This document shows positions 44,822 through 54,690 of a stretch of 64,000 nucleotides of DNA, in pieces. Source of the DNA: Myxococcus llanfairpwllgwyngyllgogerychwyrndrobwllllantysiliogogogochensis (GTDB lineage: Bacteria; Myxococcota; Myxococcia; Myxococcales; Myxococcaceae); the NCBI RefSeq assembly GCF_006636215.1, contig NZ_VIFM01000018.1, positions 1 to 64,000 on the forward strand. Reading direction: 5' to 3'. The notes below the pieces were generated by a model. That model was not told the origin of the DNA, did no database searches, and saw nothing but the letters and a program-made list of their open reading frames with translations. Both the position numbers and the translations under genes were made by a program. Each line of letters opens with the position of its first letter. Position 1 is the first letter of the stretch.

Positions 44822-45667
44822 ATGGATGATTCCAACGCCAGGCTGGTCGCGGCACTGCTGGAAGCCCGACAGCGCCACTGCTTCCCCCCGGACGTGCGCC
44901 GGGCGGCCCCCGAGTTCGTCGCACAGGTCCTCGGGCTGCTGTTCCCTCACTTCGCGGAGCGCCTGGAGTGTACCGCCGCCGCTGTCCGCCGGGACGTCAC
45001 CACCGTGGAGGCCAGCCTCCACCGGCTGCGCGAGACGCTCGCGCCCCTCTACCCGGACATCAACGCCAGCATCCCCGCGCGCTTCATGGAACGGCTGCCG
45101 GAGCTCTACGACTGGCTCCGTCAGGACTCGCAGGCCATCTTCGACGCGGACCCCGCCGCCCGCTCCGTGGACGAGGTCATCCTCACGTACCCGGGCTTCC
45201 AGGCCATCGCCATCTTCCGCGTGGCCAATGCGCTGCACATGCTCGGCTTACCGCTCCTGCCACGGCTGCTCACCGAGTTCGCCCACCAGCGCACCGGCGT
45301 GGACATCCACCCCGGCGCCACCATTGGCCGGCGGTTCGTCATCGACCACGGCACCGGCGTCGTCATCGGTGAGACGACGCTCATCGGCGACAACGTGAAG
45401 CTCTACCAGGGCGTCACGCTGGGCGCCCTCATGGTGGAGAAGGCCCTGGCGGACAAGAAGCGCCACCCCACGATTGAGGACGACGTGGTGGTGTACGCCA
45501 ACGCCACCATCCTCGGAGGGGAGACGGTGGTGGGCCACGGCAGCATCATCGCCGGCAACGCGTGGCTCACGCAGAGCATCCCTCCGGGTTCCGTCGTCAC
45601 CCGACGCAGCGAGATTCGTCCCCGTGGAGCCGACGGCGTGCTGGACGCCATCGAGTTCCACATTTGA
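44822..45667 (+). CDS. cysE: Serine O-acetyltransferase
   Basis: The 281-residue protein has a long alpha-helical N-terminal domain and a C-terminal left-handed beta-helix of hexapeptide repeats, with [19 protein letters not shown] giving the catalytic His-Asp region and [15 protein letters not shown] following. It acetylates serine with acetyl-CoA for cysteine synthesis. The ATG at 44822 has GGAGGGG just ahead, better than an in-frame ATG at 44810. The C-terminus ends in DAIEFHI; a terminal Ile is what cysteine synthase complexes require. cysK follows 50 bases later. Confidence 0.92.
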   Translation: MDDSNARLVAALLEARQRHCFPPDVRRAAPEFVAQVLGLLFPHFAERLECTAAAVRRDVTTVEASLHRLRETLAPLYPDINASIPARFMERLPELYDWLRQDSQAIFDADPAARSVDEVILTYPGFQAIAIFRVANALHMLGLPLLPRLLTEFAHQRTGVDIHPGATIGRRFVIDHGTGVVIGETTLIGDNVKLYQGVTLGALMVEKALADKKRHPTIEDDVVVYANATILGGETVVGHGSIIAGNAWLTQSIPPGSVVTRRSEIRPRGADGVLDAIEFHI

Positions 45668-45717
45668 TGACGCCTTTGCGAAGCACCTACCCCGCGCAGC
45701 CCCCGACGAGGCCCGAC

Positions 45718-46641
<924 letters not shown>

Positions 46642-46647
46642 GCGCCG

Positions 46648-47784
46648 TCAGCCGCCGTATCCCCGCACCAATTCCACCAGCCGGTCCATCTCCTCCGGCA
46701 GGTTGTAGAAGTGCGGGGACAGGCGGATGCGCCCCCGGCGCACGGAGTGGGCGACGTGGTGCTCGGACAGATATGCCCCGAGCGCCCGCGCCTGCGCCCC
46801 GGGCGGCAGGAAGGTGAGGATGCCCGCGCGATGCTCCGGCGCGGGCCCCACCTCGCAGCCCAGCGCGAGCAGGCCCTTCTCCAGGGATGCGAGCAGCTCC
46901 CGGATGCGAACCTCGATGTTCTCCACGCCCACCTCCTGCAACAGCTCCAGCGCGGCGCCCAGCGCATAGAGGCCCGGGTATGCGGCGCTGCCCTCCTCGA
47001 ACTTGCCCGCGTCGGCGCGCAGCTCGAAGTGGGTGCGGTTGAAGTTCCACGCGTCGGTGGTGCTGCGCCAGCCCACCAGCACCGGACGCAGCCGGGGCAG
47101 CACCTCCTTCGCCACGTACAACAGGCCAATGCCGGAGATGCCGAGCATCCACTTGTGACTGTCCGCGCTCAGGAAGTGGATGCGACACTTCTTCACGTCC
47201 ACCGGCACACAGCCGACGCTCTGGATGCCGTCCACGCAGAAGAGGACGCCCGCGCGCTCGCACACCCGGCCCACCGCCTCCAGGTCCGTTCGGTGCCCCG
47301 TGGCGAACTGCACGGAGGACACCGCCACCAGCCGCGTGCGCGGCGTCAGGGCCTGCTCCACCGCTTCGGGGGTGACACCTCCGGAGGGCACCTGGATTTC
47401 GCGCACCGCGACGCCTCGGTCCTTCAGGTGCAGCCACGGGTAGACGTTGGAGGGGTACTCCAGCGACGTGGCCACGGCCACCTCGTCCCCCGGCTTCCAG
47501 TCCAGGCCCTCCGCCACCAGACCCAGGCCGTGGCTGGTGTTGCGCACGAAGGCCACCTCGCCGGGCTCGGCATGGAGCAGGCGCGCCGCCAACGCGCGGA
47601 TGCGCTCGCAGTGGGCCTCCCAGCCTCGCTCGTGGCGGATGCCATGGTAGACGAGGTCGTCCATCCACTCGCGCACGGCCTCGGCGGCGCGCAGGCTGGT
47701 GGGCGCGACTCCGGCATGGTTGAAGTAGAGCTGCTCTTGCAGCACCGGGAAGAGGGCGCGGTAGGACTCGAGGGAGCGCGTCAT
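46648..47784 (-). CDS. Class V aminotransferase-fold PLP enzyme
   Basis: The 378-residue protein has the class V layout: FNHAGVAPTS near the N-terminus, NTSHGLGLV for the phosphate, CVDGIQSVG with the pyridine Asp, and Lys211 in SADSHKWMLG. The pattern resembles cysteine-desulfurase-like and isopenicillin-N-epimerase-like members. There is no conserved Cys loop as in desulfurases, so an aminotransferase or epimerase is more likely. It converges with cysK, six bases apart. The start MTRSLESY at 47784 is preferred to an ATG six codons earlier. Confidence 0.85.
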   Translation of the reverse strand: MTRSLESYRALFPVLQEQLYFNHAGVAPTSLRAAEAVREWMDDLVYHGIRHERGWEAHCERIRALAARLLHAEPGEVAFVRNTSHGLGLVAEGLDWKPGDEVAVATSLEYPSNVYPWLHLKDRGVAVREIQVPSGGVTPEAVEQALTPRTRLVAVSSVQFATGHRTDLEAVGRVCERAGVLFCVDGIQSVGCVPVDVKKCRIHFLSADSHKWMLGISGIGLLYVAKEVLPRLRPVLVGWRSTTDAWNFNRTHFELRADAGKFEEGSAAYPGLYALGAALELLQEVGVENIEVRIRELLASLEKGLLALGCEVGPAPEHRAGILTFLPPGAQARALGAYLSEHHVAHSVRRGRIRLSPHFYNLPEEMDRLVELVRGYGG

Positions 47785-47932
47785 GCGTCCGAGTCTAGCC
47801 ACCCGCCTCCCAGTCAGGCGGACGACGTGCGCGGGGAGGCGTGCCCGCGTTCACCCGCCATCAGGGGCCCCCTCCCCTGACGGTGAGCGGATGGGCTATA
47901 CCTCCGGCCCTCATCAGCGGGGAGCGCAGTGC

Positions 47933-49393
47933 ATGCGTCGCGAGGTTCGCGGTTCCGTGAGGAGCACGTTGCTGCTGGGCCTCCTGTTGGCGGGCTGTGC
48001 CGGCACCGTCAAGGCCCCCTATCCGCCCATTCGCGCGGACACCTCTCCAGCGGCGCTCGCGCGCGGGGCGGTCATCTTCCATGCGAGCTGCGAGGCGTGT
48101 CACCGGAGCGGTGACGCGGAGACGGCCTCCGGCGCGCCGCTGCACGAGCTGCCGTCGTACATGGGCGACTTCCACTCGTCCAACCTCACCGCGCACCCCA
48201 CGGCGGGCATCGGCGCGGCGACGGACGAGGAGCTGGCGCGCGTCATCCGCTACGCGGTGAGTCGAGACGGACGGCTGATGGTGATGCCCAGCTATGGCAT
48301 GGGGGACAAGGACCTGGCGGCGGTGCTGGGCTTCATGCGTTCGGGGCATCCGCTCTTCACGCCGGACGCGACTCCCGCGCCGCGCTCCGACTTCAGCTTC
48401 ATTGGCGGACTGGGCTTCCGCGTCATCACCGGCAACGAGCCGGTGCAGCGGCCCGTCGTCGGCATCCCCGTGCCGCCCAAGGGCCCCACGCTGGAGTACG
48501 GCCGGTACATGGCCCAGGACGTCTACGACTGCGCCTCCTGTCACACGCCGGGCTTCAGTCCGGACAAGACGCAGGGCGATGACGTCTTCTCGGGAGGAAT
48601 GTCCTTCAAGGACCCAGAGGGCCAGGAGGTCCACTCCAGCAACATCACCTTCCATGAGACGGGGCTCGCCCACTGGACGCGGGCGGACTTCATGCGCGCG
48701 GTGCGGGATGGGATTGCGCCGGATGGCTCCGCGCTGCGCTCGCCCATGCCCCGCTTTCGCGGCATGGATGAGGAGGAGGCCCAGGCCCTCTATGACTATC
48801 TGCGCTCGATGCCGCCTCGGAAGAACGCCGTGGACGGAGCACGGCCCCGACTCACCGCCACGACGCCCCGCCCGGAATGGGTAGCGCCAGTCTCGTTGAC
48901 CGAAGACGTCCGTGAAGTGGAAGCGCCCGAGGAGGCCGCACCGACGGGCGAGGTCGCCCACGCGCCCGCTCCAACGAGCGGTCAAAGCGTCGCGACTCCG
49001 GCCGAGGCCACCTCGGCGCCAGCGAGCGTCGCGACCGCTGGAGCCACGGCGGCGCCGAGCAGCAGTGCCTCCGCATCGGCGCCACCGAAGGTCGCCACGC
49101 CCGCGCCGCGCAAGCCCCGAGTCGTGCCGGCCCGGGTGGATGCGCCCAAGCTCTTCACGCAACTGGGTTGCGCGGGCTGTCATGCGCCGGGGGCCCGCTA
49201 CCATGACCGGATCGCGCGCGCCTCCCGACGAGGCGACGCGGAACTGGTGCGCTGGGTGCGCAACCCGGAGCAGTTCCAGCCGGGGACGACGATGCCCACC
49301 TACGCGGAGTTGCTCGACGTACCCACCGCGCTGGCGCTCGTCCGCTGGGTGAAATCCGGAGGCCCCGCGACCCTGCCTCCCGTCTCCCACTGA
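47933..49393 (+). CDS. Triheme c-type cytochrome lipoprotein
   Basis: The 486-residue protein has a lipoprotein signal (LLLGLLLAGC) and three CxxCH haem-binding sites: CEACH at 53, CASCH at 200 and CAGCH at 413. The first two domains resemble the two-domain membrane-anchored cytochromes of alcohol dehydrogenase type; a third cytochrome domain is separated by an Ala/Pro/Thr-rich linker of about 100 residues (310-405). It should carry electrons in the periplasm or at the outer membrane. GGGGA precedes the ATG at 47933. No dehydrogenase partner is next to it. Confidence 0.88.
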   Translation: MRREVRGSVRSTLLLGLLLAGCAGTVKAPYPPIRADTSPAALARGAVIFHASCEACHRSGDAETASGAPLHELPSYMGDFHSSNLTAHPTAGIGAATDEELARVIRYAVSRDGRLMVMPSYGMGDKDLAAVLGFMRSGHPLFTPDATPAPRSDFSFIGGLGFRVITGNEPVQRPVVGIPVPPKGPTLEYGRYMAQDVYDCASCHTPGFSPDKTQGDDVFSGGMSFKDPEGQEVHSSNITFHETGLAHWTRADFMRAVRDGIAPDGSALRSPMPRFRGMDEEEAQALYDYLRSMPPRKNAVDGARPRLTATTPRPEWVAPVSLTEDVREVEAPEEAAPTGEVAHAPAPTSGQSVATPAEATSAPASVATAGATAAPSSSASASAPPKVATPAPRKPRVVPARVDAPKLFTQLGCAGCHAPGARYHDRIARASRRGDAELVRWVRNPEQFQPGTTMPTYAELLDVPTALALVRWVKSGGPATLPPVSH

Positions 49394-49602
49394 CCCGCTG
49401 AAATTCGCGGGAAATGACCGGAGAAAGGGAGCCCCCACGTATCTGGGGTGGAAGTTCCTCGGGGTGTCCTTCGACACGCCGGGGCACGTGCCACCCCGGT
49501 GCCAACCGGCCCCTGCCCCGGGGTGGTGCGTGTAATCTTCCAAGCCTTCCGCCCCGTGGGGAGAAGGCTGCGTCCGGGACGCGGCTCGCATAGCGTGGAC
49601 GC
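49394..49602. other. Intergenic region with hairpin after the cytochrome gene
   Basis: The 209-base gap contains no gene. CCACCCCGG at 49491-49499 pairs with CCGGGGTGG at 49518-49526, giving a stable hairpin that may end cytochrome transcription; there is no T-run. A small GTGTC/GACAC stem lies just before it. Confidence 0.45.
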
Positions 49603-50889
49603 ATGACGGAGTGCCTCCTCAACATCGACCTGGGTGAGCTGCCCGACGAGGACGCGCGGCTCTATGCGCTCGCCCAGGTGGCCAACATCGCCTGTGGTGG
49701 ACACGCCGGAGACGACGCCTCCATGCGCCGAGCGCTGGAGCTGTGCGCGCGCCATGGCACCCGGGTGTGCGCGCATCCGTCCTACGAGGACCGCGAAGGC
49801 TTCGGACGGAGAGCGCTCGACGTGACACCGGACGTCCTGCGCGGACAGGTGGCGAGCCAGTGCGCGCGCCTCTCCAGGCTGGCGCAGGAGCAGCGGGTGC
49901 CTGTCGTCTACGCCAAGCTTCACGGCGCGCTGTACCACGCGGCCAACACCTCGCCCGTGCTGGCGCGCGCGGTGGTGGAGGGAATCGTCGAGGCGCTCGG
50001 CACGGGCGTCACCCTCATCGCTCCCGCCGAGGGCTCGCTGCGAGACGCGGCGAGGAACGCGGGGCTGGCCCATGCACGCGAGGGCTTCGCGGACCGGGGC
50101 ACGCTTCCGGATGGCTCGCTGATTCCCCGGGGGCAACCGGGCGCGGTGCTCACCGAGGCTGCGAAGGTGCGGGAGAACACCGTGCGGCTGGCGACCCAGG
50201 ACACCGTCGACACGGTGTGCGTGCATGGCGACACGCCCGGGGCGGTGGAGCTGGCCCGCGAGGTGCGCGCCACGCTGGACGCGCTGTCGCTCCACGTGGA
50301 GCCGCTGGGAGACGGCGCGCTGCGGCTGACGCTGCCCGACAGCCTGGAGCGGCGGGCGGCGCGCGAGGTGCTGCGGGCCCTGCCCGGTGTGGTGGACGCC
50401 GTCGTCACCGAGGAACACGCCTGCGTGTACTTCGACCCCTCCGCGCCTCCCGATGAACCCCGCCTGGCGCTGGCGCGACTGCTGCGCGAGACGGTGGCCC
50501 CACCGGAGCAGACGCTCATCACGTTGCGCGTGCGTTACGACGGGCCCGATTTGGAGAAGGTCGCCACGCGCGCGGGCCTGTCCGTGGACGAGGTGGCCCG
50601 GCTCCATGCGGCGCGCGAGTACTCGGTGCGTTGCGTGGGCTTCCTCCCGGGCTTCGCGTACCTGGGCGAGTTGGACCCCCGCATCGTCGTGCCGCGCCTT
50701 CCCACTCCGCGCATGCGCGTGCCGGCGCTCGCGGTGGGCATCGCGGGAGGACGCACGGGCGTGTATCCCTTCGCGTCACCGGGGGGCTGGAACCTGATTG
50801 GCACGGCGCTGGACTTCACGGCCTTCCACCCGGACCGGGGCGCGGTGTTGCAACTCGGTGACCGGGTGCGCTTCGAGCGGGTGGGATGA
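49603..50889 (+). CDS. 5-oxoprolinase PxpA-PxpB fusion (LamB/YcsF + KipI-like)
   Basis: The 428-residue protein joins two subunits. Residues about 1-225 are PxpA (LamB/YcsF): NIDLGELPDED, NIACGGHAGD, AHPSYEDREGFGRR and AKLHGALYH. Residues about 230-428 are PxpB (KipI-like): GDGALRLTLPD, YSVRCVGFLPGFAYLGELD, PRMRVPALAVGIAGGRTG and SPGGWNLIGTA. PxpABC hydrolyses 5-oxoproline (pyroglutamate) to glutamate with ATP. Normally A and B are separate genes; here the frame is continuous and the linker is short. The PxpC gene overlaps by four bases. Confidence 0.88.
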   Translation: MTECLLNIDLGELPDEDARLYALAQVANIACGGHAGDDASMRRALELCARHGTRVCAHPSYEDREGFGRRALDVTPDVLRGQVASQCARLSRLAQEQRVPVVYAKLHGALYHAANTSPVLARAVVEGIVEALGTGVTLIAPAEGSLRDAARNAGLAHAREGFADRGTLPDGSLIPRGQPGAVLTEAAKVRENTVRLATQDTVDTVCVHGDTPGAVELAREVRATLDALSLHVEPLGDGALRLTLPDSLERRAAREVLRALPGVVDAVVTEEHACVYFDPSAPPDEPRLALARLLRETVAPPEQTLITLRVRYDGPDLEKVATRAGLSVDEVARLHAAREYSVRCVGFLPGFAYLGELDPRIVVPRLPTPRMRVPALAVGIAGGRTGVYPFASPGGWNLIGTALDFTAFHPDRGAVLQLGDRVRFERVG

Positions 50890-51776
50890 TGGCGGGCTGG
50901 CTGGAAATCGTGGGGATGGGAGGGCCCGCCACGGTGCAGGACGGCGGGCGGCCGGGGCAGATGCACCATGGCGTCCCACCCGGTGGCGCGCTGGTGCCGG
51001 AGCTGCTGGCGCTGGCCAACCGCGCAGTGGGCAACGCCTGGGACGCGGCGGCGCTGGAGTGCCTGGGGTCCCTGGAGCTGCGCGCGCGAGGCAGGCCCTT
51101 GCGCGTCTCGGTGGATGGGAGAAGCGAACAGGTGGTGTCCGACGGGGAGAGCCTCCGCGTGCCCGCCCCGGAGCACGCCAGCATCCGCTACGTCGCGGTG
51201 GACGGTGGACTGGACGTGCAGGAGGTGCTGGGTGGGCGCGGCACGCTGCTGGTGGCGCGACTGGGTGGACACGAAGGGCGCGTGCTGCGCCCCGGGGATT
51301 CGCTTCCCGTGGGAGCGCCGCGAGGGCCCTCGGAGCAGGTGGACGCGGAAGGCATCTGGGATGACACGGCGCCCATCCGGCTGATGCTCGGACCGGACAC
51401 GGAGAGCTTCGACGCGCTGATGGCGGCCTCGCTGCTGGGCAGCACCTTCACCGTGTCGAGCGCGAGCGACCGCGTGGGGATGCGCCTGCAGGGTCCCGCG
51501 CTGGCGCATGGCGATGAGGGCGCGAGCACGTCGCGGCCCATGGTGCGCGGCGCCATCCAGGTGACGCTGTCGGGTGAGCCCATCATCCTCGGGCCGGACC
51601 ACCCCACCACGGGCGGCTATCCGCTCATCGCCACCGTCATCCGCGCGGACTGGGGTCGGCTCGGAGCACGGCGCCCCGGAGCCACCGTCGAGTTCCACGC
51701 CGTCAATCCAGACGAAGCACGCGAGGCCTGGCGACAGCACCTGCGGCGCTTTCGTGGCGGAGCCCGAGCAGGGTGA
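50886..51776 (+). CDS. pxpC: 5-oxoprolinase subunit PxpC (KipA/biotin-dependent carboxylase-like)
   Basis: The 296-residue protein has the family start GPATVQDGGRPGQMHHGVP and the closing GQPIILG-like GEPIILGPDHPTTGGYP. It completes the PxpABC set with the fused upstream gene. The short GWLEIVG N-terminus and length are normal. It ends by overlapping the acetyltransferase start. Confidence 0.88.
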   Translation: MMAGWLEIVGMGGPATVQDGGRPGQMHHGVPPGGALVPELLALANRAVGNAWDAAALECLGSLELRARGRPLRVSVDGRSEQVVSDGESLRVPAPEHASIRYVAVDGGLDVQEVLGGRGTLLVARLGGHEGRVLRPGDSLPVGAPRGPSEQVDAEGIWDDTAPIRLMLGPDTESFDALMAASLLGSTFTVSSASDRVGMRLQGPALAHGDEGASTSRPMVRGAIQVTLSGEPIILGPDHPTTGGYPLIATVIRADWGRLGARRPGATVEFHAVNPDEAREAWRQHLRRFRGGARAG

Positions 51777-52258
51777 ACCGCATGGAGCTGCGCACCGAAC
51801 GGCTCGTCCTCCGGGACTTCCAGCGCGAAGACACCCCGAGCGTCTTCGCCTACCACTCCAAGCCCGCGTACCTGGAGCACTACCGCCAGCCGCCACCGAC
51901 CCAGGAGGACGTACGCGCCTTCGTCGCCATGCTGTGTGGCTGGGCGCAAGAAGTCCCCCGGGCGAAGTACCAGCTCGCCATCACCCTGGACAGCCGCGTC
52001 ATCGGCACCTGCGGCGTGCGCAAGCAAGCGCCCGAGGACACCTCCGCGGAATACGGCTGCGAGCTCGACCCGGCCTTCTGGGGTCACGGCTACGCACGCG
52101 AGGCGTCGAGGGCCCTGCTCGAGTTCGGCTTCCAATCGCTCGACCTGAAGAGGCTGTTCGCCCTCACCCAGCCCGGCAACCTCGGCGCCATCCGGCTCGC
52201 GGAGTCACTCGGCTTCCACCGCGTCACCGAAGGCCGCTACGAGCGCCTCTACCCCTGA
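51773..52258 (+). CDS. GNAT-family N-acetyltransferase (RimJ/RimL-like)
   Basis: The 161-residue protein has the RimJ/L layout: LRTERLVLRDFQREDTPSV at the start, the acetyl-CoA loop in FWGHGYAREASRALLEFGF and LAESLGFHRV near the end. These acetylate N-terminal amines or small molecules. The GTG at 51773 overlaps the pxpC stop; an ATG at 51782 is an alternative. It converges with the sensor kinase gene. Confidence 0.88.
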   Translation: MNRMELRTERLVLRDFQREDTPSVFAYHSKPAYLEHYRQPPPTQEDVRAFVAMLCGWAQEVPRAKYQLAITLDSRVIGTCGVRKQAPEDTSAEYGCELDPAFWGHGYAREASRALLEFGFQSLDLKRLFALTQPGNLGAIRLAESLGFHRVTEGRYERLYP

Positions 52259-52261
52259 CGC

Positions 52262-53488
52262 TCAGCCCTCCATCGGCAGCGTGAAGGTGAAGGTCGTCCC
52301 CTGCCCGAGCTCGCTGCGCACGCGCACCGCGCCACCGTGCGCCTCGACGATGCCTCGGGTGATGGAGAGCCCCAGCCCCACGCCACTCCCCGGCACTCGC
52401 GTCGGCCGCTGGAGCCTGTCGAACAAGACGGGCAAGACCTCCGGCGCAATCCCCGCCCCCGTGTCCTCCACGCTCAGCTCGACCCAATCCGCATGGACCT
52501 CCGCCATGACGGTGATGCGCCCACCCGCGGGCGTGAAGCGGACGGCATTGCCCACCAGGTTGGAGAACACCTGATGGATGCGGTCCGGGTCACATCGCAC
52601 GTCGACATCCCGCTCGGGCACGCGCAGCTCCAGCCCGATGCCCCGCTCCTGTGCCAGCGGCCCCAGCTCCGACGCCTGCTCCAACAGCCGCGAGAGCGCC
52701 AACGGCACGCGGCTCACCCGGAAGCCCCCGCCCTCGATGGCCGCGAAGTCGAGCAGGTCATGGATGAGCCGCTCCATCCGGAGCGCCGAGCGGTTGAGCG
52801 TGTCCAGATGATGCCGCGCGCGCCCGTTGAGCGGAGACAGCAGCGGCGCCAGCAGCGATGACGTCATGGCGATGACGCCCAGCGGATTGCGCAAGTCATG
52901 GGACACCATCGCCAGCAGCTCCCGGCGCAGGCGCGTCTCCGACTCGGCGGCCCGCCGCGCCGCGCGCTCCGCTTCGTACAGCCGCCCGTTCTCCACCGCG
53001 ACGGCCGCGGAGTCCGCGAGCGACTGGAGGAGGGACACTTCCCGAATCCCCGGCACCCGGCGCTCCGCCCAGTACGCGCCAATGGCCCCCACGGGGTCCG
53101 CGCGACGCACCGGCACCATGACGAGGCTCTTCACGAACGTCGCGCGGTAGACGTCGTGAGGGATGCGGTCATCCGCGTAGATGTCCTCGATGACCACGGG
53201 CTCCCGGTTCAAGATGGCCCACCCGGAGATGCACGACTCGATGGGGAACCGATGCCCCTTCCATAAGGGGGCAATGGCCTCCTCATCCGCGTAGTGCACG
53301 AGGTTGCCTTCGCGCAGGACGAACGTGACCCCATCCGCGCCACTGAGCTGTCGTGCCGCCCGGCGCACCAGCGCCATGACGTCTTCCAGCGTCCTCAGGT
53401 GCGCCAGCTCCTGCACCACGTCCAGCAAGACCAGCGCGTCGTCGAATGTCAGCGCCTCCAGTGGCAGGCGCTCCTGAAACCTTCGCAA
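52262..53488 (-). CDS. Cytoplasmic GAF-domain sensor histidine kinase
   Basis: The 408-residue protein has a GAF domain (about 25-175, with VMVPVRRADPVGAIGAYW), a coiled coil, the H-box AMVSHDLRNPLG with H197, and an HATPase domain with N (NLVGNAVRFTP), G1 (DTGAGI) and G2 (GSGVGLGLSI) boxes. There is no membrane helix, so it reads an internal signal. I choose the TTG at 53488 because AAGGAGG stands seven bases ahead; a GTG at 53524 has no such site. No response regulator gene is adjacent, so it is an orphan kinase. Confidence 0.88.
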   Translation of the reverse strand: MRRFQERLPLEALTFDDALVLLDVVQELAHLRTLEDVMALVRRAARQLSGADGVTFVLREGNLVHYADEEAIAPLWKGHRFPIESCISGWAILNREPVVIEDIYADDRIPHDVYRATFVKSLVMVPVRRADPVGAIGAYWAERRVPGIREVSLLQSLADSAAVAVENGRLYEAERAARRAAESETRLRRELLAMVSHDLRNPLGVIAMTSSLLAPLLSPLNGRARHHLDTLNRSALRMERLIHDLLDFAAIEGGGFRVSRVPLALSRLLEQASELGPLAQERGIGLELRVPERDVDVRCDPDRIHQVFSNLVGNAVRFTPAGGRITVMAEVHADWVELSVEDTGAGIAPEVLPVLFDRLQRPTRVPGSGVGLGLSITRGIVEAHGGAVRVRSELGQGTTFTFTLPMEG

Positions 53489-54105
53489 GGGACGGCCTCC
53501 TTGTGAGAAGGACTCAGCCAACACACCTGGGAAACAGGACGTTCATTCGCTCGTCGTGTCCGCCCGGAGAGCATCCTGGCGACCTGCCTCCTGTCGACCT
53601 CATCTAGATATAGGAACCCGCGACCCGCCCGGCCACGCCGCGCGCCCAGGGAGCACCCGACGTCACGGGCTTTGCCCACGCGTCGACATCCGCCCACCAC
53701 CCGGGGTTTCCACCTGAATGGAAAATAGCACCCGCTCGCCCCTTCAGGTGGGAGGCGCCGGTGTGGGTGCGTGCCCCTCCCGAAGAATCAGCGCACGGGG
53801 GTGAGGGGAAAAAAGCGCGGGGGCCGTCCCGGAAGACAGGCGCGCACCAGGAACCGTCATGTCGACGGACTCGCGCCACCTCCGAGAGACGCCTTGCGAA
53901 AGACCGAGGACAACACGGGGCTGAGTTCGTGGCGAGGCCGCCCGGTCAACCCGCACGGGAAGAAGTCGCTCCCCGTGGCGCACGACAGCTCACGAGGCGT
54001 GTCCTTGCCGGAGTCGTCCGCCATCCCAGGAAGGCAGCGAGCCTTCGTTGCCAGCGAGATACCCATCGAACAGAGCGTCACACTTGCCGGGGGAGGGACC
54101 TTTCG
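53489..54105. other. Long gene-free region upstream of the ECF operon
   Basis: About 600 bases between divergent kinase and sigma factor genes hold no credible gene; open frames here lack the usual G/C third positions. It has an A+T-rich patch near 53600-53612 and a perfect inverted repeat at 53710-53751. GGGAGGGA stands before the sigma factor start. Confidence 0.45.
53710..53751. repeat. Perfect 9-bp inverted repeat with 24-base spacer
   Basis: CCACCTGAA at 53710-53718 and TTCAGGTGG at 53743-53751 are exact reverse complements. The spacer is A-rich at its left side. It may be a regulator site for either divergent gene. Confidence 0.5.
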
Positions 54106-54690
54106 ATGACCATGAGCGCTTCCTGGAGGACCTTCCGCGTGGAGTCGCAACCAAGGCCAACCCTGGCCGCGAGTCCTCTGTCAGGTCACGAGTTGGAGAA
54201 GCTCCGCAGGGAGCTGACCCAGGCCGTCGCCCGCGTGTGTCCCCCGCGCCTGGCCAACCGCCGTGATGACCTGGTGCAGACGGCGATGATGCGCGTCATG
54301 GAGCTCCAGCGCCGCGAGCCCGACCGCTCCCGGCTCTCCCCCTCCTATCTGTACCGCGTCGCGTACACGGCGCTGGTGGACGAGCTGCGCAACGTGGATC
54401 GCCGCCGCGAGGTCCCCATCGAGGAGGTGGAGTCGCTGCCTCAGCAGCCGGTGGCGTCGGGAGACCCGGAGAAGTCCGCGAGCGCGTCGCAGATTGCCCG
54501 GGCGGTGCGCGACTGCCTGCGCCAGCTCGCACAGGACCGCAGGCTCGCGGTGACGCTGTACCTCCAGGGACACACCGTGCCGGAAGCAGGAGAGCTGATG
54601 GGCTGGGACGGCAAGCGGACCGAGAACCTCGTCTACCGCGGGCTGAGCGCGCTGCGCGTCTGCCTCTCCACGAAGGGATTCGAGCCGTGA
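54106..54690 (+). CDS. ECF-type RNA polymerase sigma factor
   Basis: The 194-residue protein has sigma region 2 (LVQTAMMRVMELQRREP, then YLYRVAYTALVDELR) and region 4 with a helix-turn-helix (VPEAGELMGWDGKRTENLVY). Region 3 is absent, as in ECF factors. The ATG at 54106 follows GGGAGGGA; longer frames upstream are not coding. It overlaps the next gene as GTGA, the usual coupling to an anti-sigma factor. Confidence 0.88.
   Translation: MTMSASWRTFRVESQPRPTLAASPLSGHELEKLRRELTQAVARVCPPRLANRRDDLVQTAMMRVMELQRREPDRSRLSPSYLYRVAYTALVDELRNVDRRREVPIEEVESLPQQPVASGDPEKSASASQIARAVRDCLRQLAQDRRLAVTLYLQGHTVPEAGELMGWDGKRTENLVYRGLSALRVCLSTKGFEP

Noticed and set aside
53761-54105. N-terminal extension of the sigma factor by 115 residues
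   Set aside because: Residues are Arg/Gly-rich without coding bias, and GGGAGGGA plus the normal sigma length support 54106.
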